A DNA stretch of 64,000 bases from Gammaproteobacteria bacterium MOLA455 (GCA_000511875.1 AZIN01000001.1:999332-1063331), one strand, 5' to 3'; positions 1 to 10,024 are shown, counted from the stretch's first letter. Numbers and translations are program-made. Notes: generated by a model from the sequence alone, not told the origin.

Positions 1-969
<969 letters not shown>

Positions 970-1049
970 TCATCAATCTGGTTAAAACAAAAATTCTGTA
1001 GGCACTTTTTGTTACTAGCTGCCTACTACAAGCTATTTATTACACGCTC

Positions 1050-1343
1050 TTAGGCTTCGATAACGGCTTTGATATCGGTTTCGCTGAGAATAATCAGCTC
1101 TTCGCCTTCAACATCAATAGTGTCCTGTCCGGCGTACTTGCCAAACACAACCTTGTCACCCACTTTCACATCAACCGGGCGCACATCGCCGTTATCCAGA
1201 ATACGGCCACTGCCTACAGCAATAACTTCGCCCTGGTTAGGCTTTTCTTGTGCAGAACCTGGCAGCAAGATACCACCAGCGGATTGTGCTTCTTCTTCCT
1301 CGCGACGAACGATCACTCGGTCGTGTAATGGACGAATTTTCAT
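1050..1343 (-). CDS. groES: Co-chaperonin GroES, 10 kDa subunit
   Basis: This 97-residue protein begins [14 protein letters not shown] and carries the mobile loop ([15 protein letters not shown]) that docks on GroEL. It ends in the usual [13 protein letters not shown] region. It forms the heptameric lid of the GroEL chamber. The ATG at 1343 is chosen over an in-frame TTG at 1358 because GGAGAG (1351-1356) lies 7 nt upstream and the protein then has the standard length. It is first in the groES-groEL operon, behind a sigma-32-like promoter at 1419-1447. Confidence 0.98.
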   Translation of the reverse strand: MKIRPLHDRVIVRREEEEAQSAGGILLPGSAQEKPNQGEVIAVGSGRILDNGDVRPVDVKVGDKVVFGKYAGQDTIDVEGEELIILSETDIKAVIEA

Positions 1344-1418
1344 ACTTTGTCTCTCCAATTTATCTATCTATGTTGTTCAAAAGTTACCTGTGCGAGTGGA
1401 ATCCCGCGGTTGCACTTC

Positions 1419-1447
1419 ATATGGTGGCGCCCGATTTCTTTTTCAAG
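1419..1447 (-). promoter_or_regulatory. Heat-shock (sigma-32 type) promoter of groESL
   Basis: On the minus strand, CTTGAAA (1441-1447) is followed after exactly 14 bp by CACCATAT (1419-1426). The known RpoH consensus is CTTGAAA, 13-15 bp, then CCCCATnT. The -35 box is perfect and the -10 box matches 6 of 7 defined bases. It lies about 75 bp upstream of the groES start, the expected place. No CIRCE inverted repeat is seen. Confidence 0.8.
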
Positions 1448-1522
1448 GGATCAGGGTAATTATTTTGTCTCTTCCTTTTGAGAAATCCTCCTTGTTTGTT
1501 AATGCTATAAAGTGGTTTTAAC

Positions 1523-2002
1523 TTACTTTTCGTCCCAGGACTCACCTTCGATAATATCGTCGGACGTCGAAGCCCCACCAGAGGCGGAGTGATCGACCCT
1601 GCCGCCACTAGCTGTAAAGCCTGTAGTTGATGAACCCATGACCACACCAGAGACCACCATGCGACTCAGCACCAAGCGCGCAACCGCACCGCGCACCGCG
1701 GGAATCAATCCGGCAAAGCCAATCCCATCGGTGACAAAGCCCGGGGTCAGCAACAGAGCGCCGGATACCGCTAGAATAATGCCCTCGGCAATTTCCTGGG
1801 CTGGCAACTGGCCCTCGGCAAACTTGCGTTGGCCGCGCCACAATGTATCAAAGCCCTGATAGCGCAGTAGATTCACACCGACAAAGGCGGTCAGCAATAC
1901 CAGACTTATAGTGGCCAGCGCGCCAATCTGGGCGCCGACGGTAATCAGCAGCCACATCTCCAGCACAGGCGTAATCACAAATATCAAAAATAGGTAGCGC
2001 AC
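1523..2002 (-). CDS. fxsA: FxsA family cytoplasmic membrane protein
   Basis: From the GTG at 2002 this is a 159-residue membrane protein. It has the FxsA core: RYLFLIFVITPVLEMWLLI as first segment, the second and third segments near residues 35-50 and 70-95, and the family signature GALLLTPGFVTDGIGF. FxsA in E. coli is an inner-membrane protein whose overproduction relieves F-plasmid exclusion of phage T7. Its normal role is unclear. The frame is open up to 2107, but homology starts at the GTG, which has a GAGAGAA purine run upstream, so the shorter form is preferred. Next to groESL it may be co-expressed, which is an inference. Confidence 0.85.
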   Translation of the reverse strand: MRYLFLIFVITPVLEMWLLITVGAQIGALATISLVLLTAFVGVNLLRYQGFDTLWRGQRKFAEGQLPAQEIAEGIILAVSGALLLTPGFVTDGIGFAGLIPAVRGAVARLVLSRMVVSGVVMGSSTTGFTASGGRVDHSASGGASTSDDIIEGESWDEK

Positions 2003-2105
2003 AGTGGTTCTCTCATTTTCTGCAACCCAGTATGGGCGGTCTATTAGGTACATTGGGGTAGTTTCGTCTATTTCAACAGCGCGGCGAATAGCGTAATCTT
2101 GGGCC

Positions 2106-2450
2106 ATGACAAATAACTGCGCCGAAGAACCACGGCGAGACCCTGAACCCAGCAGAGAGCAAAAAGTCTATATTGCTCTGGCGGCTATACCCTGGGGTAG
2201 GGTCGTGACCTATGGTCAGCTTGGAGATTTAGCAGGACTGTCGCGAGCAGCGCGTCAAATAGGCTACATATTGCGCAATCTGCCTCCTGAAAGCACCCTG
2301 CCCTGGCACCGGGTAATCAATGCCGCAGGCAAAATCAGCCTGGGTCCAGAGACAGAGAGCGGCATAATGCAACGGGCGCGGTTACAAGAAGAAGGGGTTG
2401 TGTTTAATAGCGGCCGTATTAGTCTCAAACAATTTCGCTGGCAGCCCTAG
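2106..2450 (+). CDS. Alkyltransferase-like protein (ATL, MGMT family without catalytic Cys)
   Basis: This 114-residue protein matches the DNA-binding domain of O6-alkylguanine-DNA alkyltransferases: IPWGRVVTYGQLGDLAGLSRAARQIGYILR, then the active-site strip. The acceptor motif PCHRV is replaced by PWHRV, so the reactive Cys is a Trp. This is the hallmark of ATL proteins, which bind O6-alkylguanine, flip it out and flag it for nucleotide excision repair without transferring the alkyl group. It is divergent from fxsA and 39 bp upstream of ampG. The start is the ATG at 2106; a start slightly further in cannot be excluded. Confidence 0.88.
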   Translation: MTNNCAEEPRRDPEPSREQKVYIALAAIPWGRVVTYGQLGDLAGLSRAARQIGYILRNLPPESTLPWHRVINAAGKISLGPETESGIMQRARLQEEGVVFNSGRISLKQFRWQP

Positions 2451-2489
2451 GCATCAGCAGCACTTGTAAGAATAGCAATAAGGCTCACA

Positions 2490-3764
2490 ATGAACTCAAC
2501 CAGCATCAAGCAGGCACTGTTAAACCGCCGCATGTTGATCTGTATCTTTACCGGTTTTGCCTCTGGCATGCCGCTCTATTTACTGATCTCGTTAGTGCCG
2601 GCCTGGCTGCGATCCGAGGGCGTCGGCCTAAAAGAAATCGGTTTCTTTGCCCTGATCGGCCTGCCCTACACCTGGAAATTTTTCTGGTCGCCGCTGCTCG
2701 ATCGCTATCGCTTAGCCATTCCCGGTTTAAGCAAGTTTGGCTTTGGTTTTGGTTTTGGCGGTGGCTTACGCCGCGGCTGGATGCTCGCCACTCAGATCGG
2801 TTTATTACTGTCGATTGGCGCCCTGGGCTTTTTTAACCCCAACACCGATATCTGGAGCATCGCCTGGCTCTGCCTGCTAATCGCTTTTTTAAGCGCCACG
2901 CAAGATATTGTCCTCGACGCCTACCGCCGTCAGATACTGCCAGACCAGGAACTGGGTCTGGGCAATTCGATTCATGTGAACGCTTACCGGGTCGCTGGTT
3001 TAGTCCCCGGCTCCCTGTCACTGATACTAGCCGATAGCCTGCCTTGGCAATCCGTGTTTATGGTTACCGCAGCCTTTATGTTGATCGCTATTGTGATGAC
3101 TCTGAGCATTGCTGAGCCCAAGGCCGATGCTCGCCATCCCACTACTTTGAATCAAGCTATTGTTGATCCCTTTAAAGAATTCTTTTCTCGCCAAGGTGTG
3201 CAACAGGCCTGCCTGATTTTGGCCTTTATGCTGCTCTATAAACTCGGCGACAGCATGGCCACCGCGCTGGCGACACCGTTTTATTTGGATATGGGTTTCA
3301 CCAAGACTGAGATCGGCCTGATTGCCAAACATGCAGCGCTCTGGCCCATGATTGTCGGAGGTATTTTGGGCGGCATCTTGATGCTTAAGATCGGCATCAA
3401 TCGCGCTCTCTGGCTGTTTGGCTTGGTACAGATTATATCGATTCTCGGCTTTGCTCTGCTCGCGCGAGTGGGTGAAGGGCTGTGGCTGCTGGGGCTGGTG
3501 ATTAGCTTTGAATATCTCGGCGTCGGTCTCGGCACCGCCGCCTTTGTCGCCTTTATGGCGCGCTCTACCCATCCGGCCTTTGCTGCCACCCAGCTGGCGC
3601 TATTTACTGCCCTGACCGCAGTGCCGCGCACCCTGGCCAGTTCCGTTACTGGAATTATTGTCGAAGGGGTGGGCTGGGAAAATTTCTTTTATGTCTGCAC
3701 CCTGCTGGCCATTCCAGGGATGTTGCTATTGTTTAAAGTGGCGCCCTTCAATAAAGAGCAATAA
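2490..3764 (+). CDS. ampG: AmpG muropeptide permease (MFS)
   Basis: This 424-residue polytopic protein of about 12 segments has AmpG signatures: FTGFASGMPLYLL at the first segment, KFFWSPLLDRY near residue 65, and ATQDIVLDAYRRQIL near residue 135. AmpG imports GlcNAc-anhydroMurNAc peptides from the periplasm for cell-wall recycling. It sits close to ampE and ampD, the next steps and signalling partners of that pathway. A Gly/Phe-rich run (GFGFGFGGG) lies near residue 85. The stop codon (3762-3764) lies inside a seven-unit 10-bp tandem array. Confidence 0.93.
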   Translation: MNSTSIKQALLNRRMLICIFTGFASGMPLYLLISLVPAWLRSEGVGLKEIGFFALIGLPYTWKFFWSPLLDRYRLAIPGLSKFGFGFGFGGGLRRGWMLATQIGLLLSIGALGFFNPNTDIWSIAWLCLLIAFLSATQDIVLDAYRRQILPDQELGLGNSIHVNAYRVAGLVPGSLSLILADSLPWQSVFMVTAAFMLIAIVMTLSIAEPKADARHPTTLNQAIVDPFKEFFSRQGVQQACLILAFMLLYKLGDSMATALATPFYLDMGFTKTEIGLIAKHAALWPMIVGGILGGILMLKIGINRALWLFGLVQIISILGFALLARVGEGLWLLGLVISFEYLGVGLGTAAFVAFMARSTHPAFAATQLALFTALTAVPRTLASSVTGIIVEGVGWENFFYVCTLLAIPGMLLLFKVAPFNKEQ

Positions 3765-3820
3765 AGCGCAATAAAAAGCAATAAAGATCTATAAAGATCT
3801 ATAAAGATCTATAAAGAGCA
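3751..3820 (+). repeat. Seven tandem 10-bp units across the ampG stop codon
   Basis: Seven consecutive decamers share ATAAAG or ATAAAA followed by AGCA, CGCA, AGCA, ATCT (three times) and AGCA. The ampG stop TAA (3762-3764) lies in unit 2. The period is one DNA helical turn and is not divisible by three, so the array cannot extend a reading frame. No function is known. The three ATAAAGATCT units are identical, which points to recent slippage. Confidence 0.95.
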
Positions 3821-3851
3821 CAGTAGAGAGACGATCGCGACTTATCCAGTA

Positions 3852-4859
3852 TTAACTCGTCAATACGAGCAATGCAATCGCCACCAACCAACCGGTCATT
3901 GAGCGTCTAAATAAGGCGACTATATCGGCCACCTGAGAGAGGGCTTCGGTGTCGTCTAGGGCCTGATCGACCTCAGCAGAAGACTCTGCCTCATTCCTCG
4001 GCTGAATATTTAGCGCACCTAGCACACAGCGACGCAGCACATCAGCTGTAGACGTTGTCGGACAGAAAACCAATTCTTTTAAGGGCGCAGTGGCCTTGGA
4101 AAAGTCGCCCATCAAACCCAAAGTCAGAGCCAGAGCCCGCACTGGAATCCACTCAAGATACCAAAGTAAGCGGTTGGCCTCATCTGCAGTCGCTTGCTTG
4201 AGCATCTCACTCGAAGCGTCTTCGCTGCCCTGCTGTTCTTGCTCATGCTCTTCTTGCTCATGCTCTTCTTGCTCCTGATCTACTTGAACATCAGCCACCT
4301 GCAACTGCATATCCCCATGCAGCGCCAACAAACGGTAGGCTAAAGCCACAGGCGCACCCAAGAAAAAGAACCAGAACACCACCACAAAGCTGCGTTCAAA
4401 CATTCTGTAAGGCAGGCTCGCCGCCAGTTCGCGAAATAGCCCTGAGGCGTTGTCCGCTGAAACGGCGCGATGGCCAATATTAAATACCGCAGCATCATGA
4501 AACGCGGCCTGGAGATCATTGCGCTGGATATCTGACTGCAGCACGCCAACCTGAGCACCGAGATCGCCGCGGCCCAAGCAGTAGAGCAACACCGCCAACT
4601 CAACTAAGAATACCACTATGCCACTGCCCAAGTACCAAAGCAGCAGCTGCAAAACCAGCACCGGAATCAGTACAAAGGCCAAAACATTTAGTGTTGAATT
4701 ATTTTCCAAAGAGGGCAACTTGGACGACAATAACGTTGAGCACGACAGCTTGGCCAGTGCCCCGTGCCACTTCTGCACCCATAAATCACGCTGAATAAAA
4801 GCCAGCTGCCCATTGCTTTCCAACACTGCAATGGCGATTAAAATAATTAAAAAATGCAC
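3852..4859 (-). CDS. ampE: AmpE-like inner-membrane regulatory protein
   Basis: This 335-residue protein begins from GTG at 4859, with AGAGG 7 nt upstream. It has AmpE features: membrane segments near residues 60-95 and 155-175, the motif LLYCLGRGDLG, and the conserved SLPYRMFERSFVVVFWFFFLGAPVALAYRLL. AmpE is a membrane protein co-encoded with AmpD; its biochemical role in beta-lactamase signalling is unsettled. It lies 31 bp after ampD. A cytoplasmic acidic insert of Glu/His/Gln repeats near residues 193-208 comes from a 15-bp tandem repeat (4236-4280) and is not a family feature. Confidence 0.88.
   Translation of the reverse strand: MHFLIILIAIAVLESNGQLAFIQRDLWVQKWHGALAKLSCSTLLSSKLPSLENNSTLNVLAFVLIPVLVLQLLLWYLGSGIVVFLVELAVLLYCLGRGDLGAQVGVLQSDIQRNDLQAAFHDAAVFNIGHRAVSADNASGLFRELAASLPYRMFERSFVVVFWFFFLGAPVALAYRLLALHGDMQLQVADVQVDQEQEEHEQEEHEQEQQGSEDASSEMLKQATADEANRLLWYLEWIPVRALALTLGLMGDFSKATAPLKELVFCPTTSTADVLRRCVLGALNIQPRNEAESSAEVDQALDDTEALSQVADIVALFRRSMTGWLVAIALLVLTS
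4236..4280 (-). repeat. Three 15-bp tandem repeats inside ampE
   Basis: Two identical 15-bp units (4236-4250, 4251-4265) and a third with two changes (4266-4280) encode an acidic EQEEHEQEEH-type stretch in AmpE. The period is divisible by three, so the frame is kept. Confidence 0.9.
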
Positions 4860-4890
4860 TCTTTACCTCTGTGTTTGCATCGGCACAGAC

Positions 4891-5433
4891 TCAGCCGAGC
4901 AGTTGTTTGTAGTGGTCCCACTGAAACGCCTTTCCGGGATCGGTTTTGCGCCCAGGCGCAATATCACTGTGACCGACAATACGATCCGCACTCATTAACG
5001 GGTACCTGTCCAGAAGTGCTTTGCTGACGTCCGCCAGCACCTGATATTGCTCCTCAGTGTAAGGAATATGATCCGCCCCTTCCATCTCAATACCAATGGA
5101 AAAATCATTGCAGTTAAAGCGCTCCTCAAACTGAGACACCCCCGCATGCCAAGCCCGTTGATTAAAGCTGACAAATTGGGTGATCTTGCCATGGCGATCA
5201 ATCAGCAGATGGGAGGAGACTTTGAGGTGGCAGATCTCGGCAAAATAGGCATCCGCCTCGGGATCCAAGCAGTTAGTGAAAAACTCGCCAATATGACCAC
5301 CGCCAAACTGATTGGGCGGCAGGCTAATATTGTGGATCACCAGCAGACTAATATCCGCAATCTGAGGACGCTGGTCTGTATTAGGCGATGGCATTTGCGT
5401 GGCACAACTGAGCCAACCGTTTTCTATCTGCAT
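4891..5433 (-). CDS. ampD: 1,6-anhydro-N-acetylmuramyl-L-alanine amidase AmpD
   Basis: This 180-residue cytoplasmic zinc amidase cleaves the stem peptide from anhydro-muropeptides that AmpG brings in, which limits AmpR-driven beta-lactamase induction. The zinc ligands are visible as H34 (LLVIHNISLPP), the second His at about 155 and Asp at about 165 in GHSDIAPGRKTDPG. Glu in IGIEMEG is the expected catalytic region. The start at the ATG 5433 (MQIENGWL) puts the first ligand at residue 34 as in E. coli; the frame runs further upstream but overlaps the neighbouring gene. The gene lies 13 bp after the DUF1631 gene and just before ampE. Confidence 0.95.
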   Translation of the reverse strand: MQIENGWLSCATQMPSPNTDQRPQIADISLLVIHNISLPPNQFGGGHIGEFFTNCLDPEADAYFAEICHLKVSSHLLIDRHGKITQFVSFNQRAWHAGVSQFEERFNCNDFSIGIEMEGADHIPYTEEQYQVLADVSKALLDRYPLMSADRIVGHSDIAPGRKTDPGKAFQWDHYKQLLG

Positions 5434-5446
5434 AAGGGGCGATCTG

Positions 5447-8182
5447 CTAGCTCGCGACGGGCAATCCTTTAATTTGCGTGATTGCCTGTTTAATGGCTTT
5501 ATCAAAAAGATAGGAGTTATCGAGAACCGTGACAGTACCATTCAAAATATCCACCGCCAAGCGCGCTCTGTCGCGCTCAGCAATTAATTTGCCCTGATTA
5601 TCGACAAACACATACTTCCAAGAGGGCCCAACGATGCCCGCCAACTTGCCCCGTTTGTGGGCTTTGATATCACCGCCCAACTCGATCCAGCAGCCGGTTT
5701 TCATCGCTGCGAGTCGGCGCTGAGCTTCGCTGTCTATAGCCTCGGCATCATGCACAGCCTGTGCAATATTCTTCCCCGGCAGCTCGGTTTTCACTGCCGA
5801 CATCAATACCCGTTTTACCTCAGGTAGCAGGGCATCTTCAGCTTCGGAGCCCTTTCCATGACGGTATTTCCTGACCATTTTACTGGCCCACTTTTTCGCT
5901 GCCGGGGCGATCTCGGTGATCTTAGCCGAACGCTGGGGTTGTGGGTTGAGCCCCAAGGCATCGCTAAGCTGTTGGATCTGCAAACTGCGCTGCGCTATGT
6001 CAGTGGAGATATGCCCGAGGCGCAGATCCAGATGCTTAACTAACTCGCGACGATATTTAATATCTTTGTCACTGATCGGGCGACTGGCTAAATAGAGTAG
6101 GTTATCCAGCAATTTAAGCGCCACCTGCCAGTCTCGGCTGGCCTCGCCTTTTTGCTGATGGGCCATATGCAGCACCAGACACCAGCTGCGCTGCACAAAA
6201 TCGATAATCCCCTGGGCATGGTCGTTTCCCACCATGCGTTTGGCCACCTCTTGCTCTACCCGGGTGCGCGCCCAGTTGATCTTTTCACGGGCCGCTACAC
6301 GCTCGATCTCGCGCCTCTCAGAGACGGAAGTAACCCGTTTGTCGCGATCAATAATACTCATAAACTCACTGAGTATTAGGGGCAGATTGCGCTCTTCAAA
6401 GGAGTCCTCACTCATGGTGTTGGCGAGTTTGAGCATCTGCTGATAAATTTTATTGTCTTCGCAATCGCCCTGCTCTAGACCTATGGCATATTTGGCCATC
6501 TCATTAAACAGTCGCCGAATAGGATGATTTTGCTGGTCAAAGAGTAGCGGCTTTTTTAGCGCCAACTTGAGCATCGGAACCTCACAGCGATTAATCACCT
6601 GGCGCACTTCTGGTGCCACCACCATGGATTCACCAAAACTGGCAAAGGTATTTTCCACCACTTGAAAGACACTGGCATCATTGCGGTGCAGACGACCGCC
6701 CTCTGCAGATTCATTCCCGCGACCCAACTGCTTGATTGCCGCAGCCAGATCCCGTGTAATCTGGCCATTGCTGGCCAATTCACTGCCGTGGCTCACCAGA
6801 TGGTTGACATGTTTATTGATCTCGGCAAATAGCTGGGGTTTATCCATGCAGGGGCGCCTGGTCTGTGCCCTGCTCGATGCTGCCCTACCAGATGAAGAAC
6901 TGGATAAAGAGTCAGACGAAGAACTAGATAAAGAGTCAGATGAACTGCTCACTGCACTGTCGCCCTGCTGAGCTATTTCAAGCCGGGCATCCTGCTCCGC
7001 GTTTTCTAGCATCGAGCTGATTTTGGCCAGCAGTTCTGTCTGGATACGAGTATTGGCAATTAAAGGCTCATCCCCATAAGCTGGACTCTGCTCGTTCACC
7101 CCCTGTGCTGGAATGGAGCTCTCAGAACTCCTAGCACTCTTAGAACTCCTAGCACTCTCAGAATCCAAATCAGTGGGTTCTGCAGCATCAGGAATAGGTT
7201 TATTACTGGCAAGCCTGGGCTCTTTTTGGTCATTATGGTCCCTGTGCTCTTGATCCCTGTGCTCTTGGTCCCTGTGCTCTTGATCCCTGTGCTCTTGGTC
7301 CCTGTGCTCTTGATCCCTGTGCTCTAATTCCTGCAGTGCTGCCTGTTTAACCTCAGTCTTATCCACAGAGGGTTTTGGTCGCGGTGACCTCTGGTCAGTC
7401 CCGGTGCTCTCGACTAATTCAAAGCCAGCCTCCGCCAGCTGGTCAATCGCCAGGCAGAGCATCTCGCCATAGGACTGATCAAAGCAGACTTCAGCAAAGA
7501 TCTTGACCAGCTCCAACTGCACTTCAAGGGCGATAACATCATCATCTAGGGCTTTGGCAAACGCCTCAAGCAGAGCATCCGGTGACAGCGGCAGTCCGCT
7601 GTGACTGTAGCCACTCTGATTAATAAGCGATGTAAAACGCCCCTCCAGCTCATAGAGCTCACTGCCCAGAGCCTCGCGCACCGAACTGGAACTATTATCC
7701 AAGGCAATCATTACCTCGAGATCCTCATGCTCGACGAGCTTGAGACTGTCGCCGGCACCGCGAGCTGAGCGCCCTTTTGCCTTCGGACTTTTGCTTGCAG
7801 CCACAGTTTCCGCACTGTTCTCGACGGCCATAAACTGCGCAGTCCGGCCGCTTATATCCTGAGAAAGATCCGATAGCGTTGAATTAGATCCCGGTGAGTT
7901 AGATCCCGGTGAATTAGATAGCAGAGACCCAGGCAGCGAAAGTGGCTGCAGTGCGCTGTCGATGGTGCGCCACTCAATCTCTGCGCCTTGCAGTCGCAGC
8001 AGTCGCTGGGTGTCAAAATAGAGCGTTTGGAGACGGTTGCTGGGGGCCTTTTCCGCCAGTGCGGTGAGTTTGGCGCTGGCAAGTGGCTGGAATTTATCAA
8101 AGGCAGCCGCAAGATGTTGCTGGCAGCAATGCCTCAACGACGTTAGCAGCTGTTGCTCTGTGTGATGAGATTCCTTGCTCAT
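5447..8182 (-). CDS. DUF1631 family protein, 911 residues, function unknown
   Basis: The N-terminal region (SLRHCCQQHLAAAFDKFQPL) and the C-terminal half (KPLLFDQQNHPIRRLFNEMA, then a C-terminal small beta-rich domain around KTGCWIELGG) fit the DUF1631 family, typical of gammaproteobacteria. No enzymatic motif or membrane segment is seen. It is probably cytoplasmic. Residues from about 80 to 460 are low-complexity linker in large part, with four separate tandem repeats: SPGSN units, SARSS units, six EHRDQ-type units and Ser-rich SSSSSDSL units. It lies upstream of ampD-ampE on the same strand, so probably shares a transcript. Family assignment is likely; function cannot be stated. Confidence 0.8.
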   Translation of the reverse strand: MSKESHHTEQQLLTSLRHCCQQHLAAAFDKFQPLASAKLTALAEKAPSNRLQTLYFDTQRLLRLQGAEIEWRTIDSALQPLSLPGSLLSNSPGSNSPGSNSTLSDLSQDISGRTAQFMAVENSAETVAASKSPKAKGRSARGAGDSLKLVEHEDLEVMIALDNSSSSVREALGSELYELEGRFTSLINQSGYSHSGLPLSPDALLEAFAKALDDDVIALEVQLELVKIFAEVCFDQSYGEMLCLAIDQLAEAGFELVESTGTDQRSPRPKPSVDKTEVKQAALQELEHRDQEHRDQEHRDQEHRDQEHRDQEHRDHNDQKEPRLASNKPIPDAAEPTDLDSESARSSKSARSSESSIPAQGVNEQSPAYGDEPLIANTRIQTELLAKISSMLENAEQDARLEIAQQGDSAVSSSSDSLSSSSSDSLSSSSSGRAASSRAQTRRPCMDKPQLFAEINKHVNHLVSHGSELASNGQITRDLAAAIKQLGRGNESAEGGRLHRNDASVFQVVENTFASFGESMVVAPEVRQVINRCEVPMLKLALKKPLLFDQQNHPIRRLFNEMAKYAIGLEQGDCEDNKIYQQMLKLANTMSEDSFEERNLPLILSEFMSIIDRDKRVTSVSERREIERVAAREKINWARTRVEQEVAKRMVGNDHAQGIIDFVQRSWCLVLHMAHQQKGEASRDWQVALKLLDNLLYLASRPISDKDIKYRRELVKHLDLRLGHISTDIAQRSLQIQQLSDALGLNPQPQRSAKITEIAPAAKKWASKMVRKYRHGKGSEAEDALLPEVKRVLMSAVKTELPGKNIAQAVHDAEAIDSEAQRRLAAMKTGCWIELGGDIKAHKRGKLAGIVGPSWKYVFVDNQGKLIAERDRARLAVDILNGTVTVLDNSYLFDKAIKQAITQIKGLPVAS
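6891..6938 (-). repeat. Two 24-bp tandem repeats encoding Ser-rich linker
   Basis: Two 24-bp units differing at two bases, followed by a partial third, encode the SSSSSDSL repeats of the DUF1631 protein on the minus strand. Confidence 0.85.
7121..7156 (-). repeat. Two 18-bp tandem repeats in the DUF1631 gene
   Basis: Units CTCAGAACTCCTAGCACT and CTTAGAACTCCTAGCACT lie back to back and encode SARSSK/SARSSE on the minus strand. Confidence 0.85.
7237..7326 (-). repeat. Six 15-bp tandem repeats in the DUF1631 gene (EHRDQ units)
   Basis: Six 15-bp units alternate between GGTCCCTGTGCTCTT and GATCCCTGTGCTCTT; the last base differs in the sixth. The array therefore looks like a 30-bp pair amplified three times. 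It encodes consecutive EHRDQ pentapeptides, a charged and probably disordered linker. Confidence 0.95.
7881..7925 (-). repeat. Three 15-bp tandem repeats in the DUF1631 gene (SPGSN units)
   Basis: Units at 7881-7895, 7896-7910 and 7911-7925 (the last degenerate) encode SNSPGSNSPGSN on the minus strand. Confidence 0.85.
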
Positions 8183-8438
8183 TACCTGCCATCCTCATGG
8201 CGCGACTCTAGTTTTGAGTCTCTACTGCCTCTACTGGACGACCGGCTATATGCTCATTCAGTAATAACCGGCTAATTAATCGTTCAAGTATGGACCTTTT
8301 TGAACCAGTTCACATAAAAAAACGCGGCTAAATTTTCTCGGCAACAAATAACCCCCTATTCATTGCTGCTATAATCTCGGCCATCGACTGAAAGCCAGCC
8401 CGGCAAGGCTTTCAGCAACAGAGTATGACCACCTAAAA

Positions 8439-9380
8439 ATGATGATAGAGACGCCAATGGCCGACAGCAAACAGGCTCCAATGCCAACAGTATCCAGCGA
8501 CCTTCTCAAGGCAATTGCCGCCGATATTCCCCACTGTGTGGCCCGTGCCCTCGCGGAAGATATTGGCAGTGGCGATATTACCGCCCAGCTGATCCCGCAA
8601 CAGCAGCGCGCCACGGCAGTGGTAATCTGCCGTGATCCGGCGGTGATCTGCGGACGCCACTGGGTCGATGAGGTATTTCGCCAGTTGGACAGCGCTGCGA
8701 CCGAGCAGACCGATGGATCCCAAGAGAGAACGCAGGTCGAATGGCATATTAATGAAGGGGACAGTGTCAGCCCCAACCAATCGCTCTTTACCCTGCGCGG
8801 CAATACCAGGCTGTTGTTAACCGGCGAGCGCGCCGCACTGAATTTTTTGCAGACGCTCTCCGCCACCGCCACCAGCGCTCGTCAATACGCCGATATCAGC
8901 TTAAACAGCGCCAACAGCCAGATTAAAATACTCGATACCCGAAAAACCCTGCCCGGCCTGCGCCTGGCACAAAAATATGCCGCGGCAGTGGGCGGCTGCC
9001 AAAATCATCGCATTGGTCTCTATGACGCTTTTCTGATCAAGGAAAACCATATAGCCGCTTGTGGGGGAATCGGCAAAGCCATAGCCAAAGCTCGAGAGAT
9101 CGCCGCGGATAAGCTGGTGGAAGTTGAGGTGGAAACTCTCGAGGAATTGCATCAGGCACTGGCCGCCAGAGCAGATGTCGTGATGTTGGATAACTTCTCA
9201 GCGGCGGACATAGAGGCGCTGTCATCCATAGATTTGGGTGAGACTAAGATTGAGGTGTCCGGAGATATTACCGAAGAGAAAATTAAGGCCTACAGCCATG
9301 GGGCGGTAGACTTTATTTCATCTGGGAGTATTACCAAACATATTCGCGCGGTGGATCTGTCGATGCGCTTGGTGGGTTAG
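8439..9380 (+). CDS. nadC: Nicotinate-nucleotide pyrophosphorylase (carboxylating), quinolinate phosphoribosyltransferase
   Basis: The 313-residue protein converts quinolinate and PRPP to nicotinate mononucleotide in NAD synthesis. It shows the family motifs [12 protein letters not shown] near residue 40, [16 protein letters not shown] near 130, [19 protein letters not shown] with active-site Arg/Lys near 160, [20 protein letters not shown] near 185, and EVEVETLEE then VMLDNF. Several starts are possible (8439, 8442, 8457); 8457 has a GAGAC purine run upstream and gives a length nearer the family norm. It is divergent from the DUF1631-ampD-ampE group, matching the usual ampD-nadC neighbourhood, and ends at a strong terminator. 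Confidence 0.96.
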   Translation: MMIETPMADSKQAPMPTVSSDLLKAIAADIPHCVARALAEDIGSGDITAQLIPQQQRATAVVICRDPAVICGRHWVDEVFRQLDSAATEQTDGSQERTQVEWHINEGDSVSPNQSLFTLRGNTRLLLTGERAALNFLQTLSATATSARQYADISLNSANSQIKILDTRKTLPGLRLAQKYAAAVGGCQNHRIGLYDAFLIKENHIAACGGIGKAIAKAREIAADKLVEVEVETLEELHQALAARADVVMLDNFSAADIEALSSIDLGETKIEVSGDITEEKIKAYSHGAVDFISSGSITKHIRAVDLSMRLVG

Positions 9381-9396
9381 GCATTTAGAACGGCAT

Positions 9397-9423
9397 AAAA
9401 AAGGCTCCCGAGGGAGCCTTTTT
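9397..9423. terminator. Bidirectional rho-independent terminator between nadC and pilA
   Basis: The stem GGCTCC (9403-9408), loop CGAG, stem GGAGCC (9413-9418) is flanked by six A on the left and five T on the right. It can therefore stop both convergent genes, nadC (+) and pilA (-). Confidence 0.92.
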
Positions 9424-9435
9424 AAACATGCTAAA

Positions 9436-9873
<438 letters not shown>

Positions 9874-9932
9874 TTAAATTAAAAATTCGTTATTCCAGTT
9901 AACTGGCAAATGACTTTGCACCCTAAGGGAAT

Positions 9933-9949
9933 TGCAATTGCTGTGCCAA
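9933..9949 (-). promoter_or_regulatory. Sigma-54 (RpoN) promoter of pilA
   Basis: The minus strand reads TTGGCAC-AGCAA-TTGCA, a full match to the -24/-12 consensus TTGGCAC-N5-TTGC. The -12 GC falls at 9934-9935, so transcription should start near 9922, about 60 nt before the pilA ATG. In Pseudomonas, pilA is known to be controlled by RpoN with the PilS/PilR two-component system. Confidence 0.9.
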
Positions 9950-10024
9950 AACAATTTTATATATAAATTTCAATTACTTAGGCGTTTTAAATTTTTCTTA
10001 AAACCAAAATCATAGGCTTTATTC

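Noticed and set aside
2105-2107. fxsA starting at 2107, overlapping the divergent alkyltransferase-like gene
   Set aside because: FxsA homology begins at the GTG at 2002; the upstream 35 residues are not family-like and would leave no promoter space.
3027-3572. 181-residue minus-strand frame inside ampG
   Set aside because: It is a shadow of ampG; composition is that of an antisense frame and no family is recognised.
4090-4278. Cys/Ser-rich plus-strand frame (SCSCSSCS)
   Set aside because: It is the antisense reading of the ampE 15-bp repeat.
7237-7326. CRISPR-like regular array
   Set aside because: Units are 15 bp, directly adjacent with no spacers, and encode EHRDQ in frame within the DUF1631 gene.
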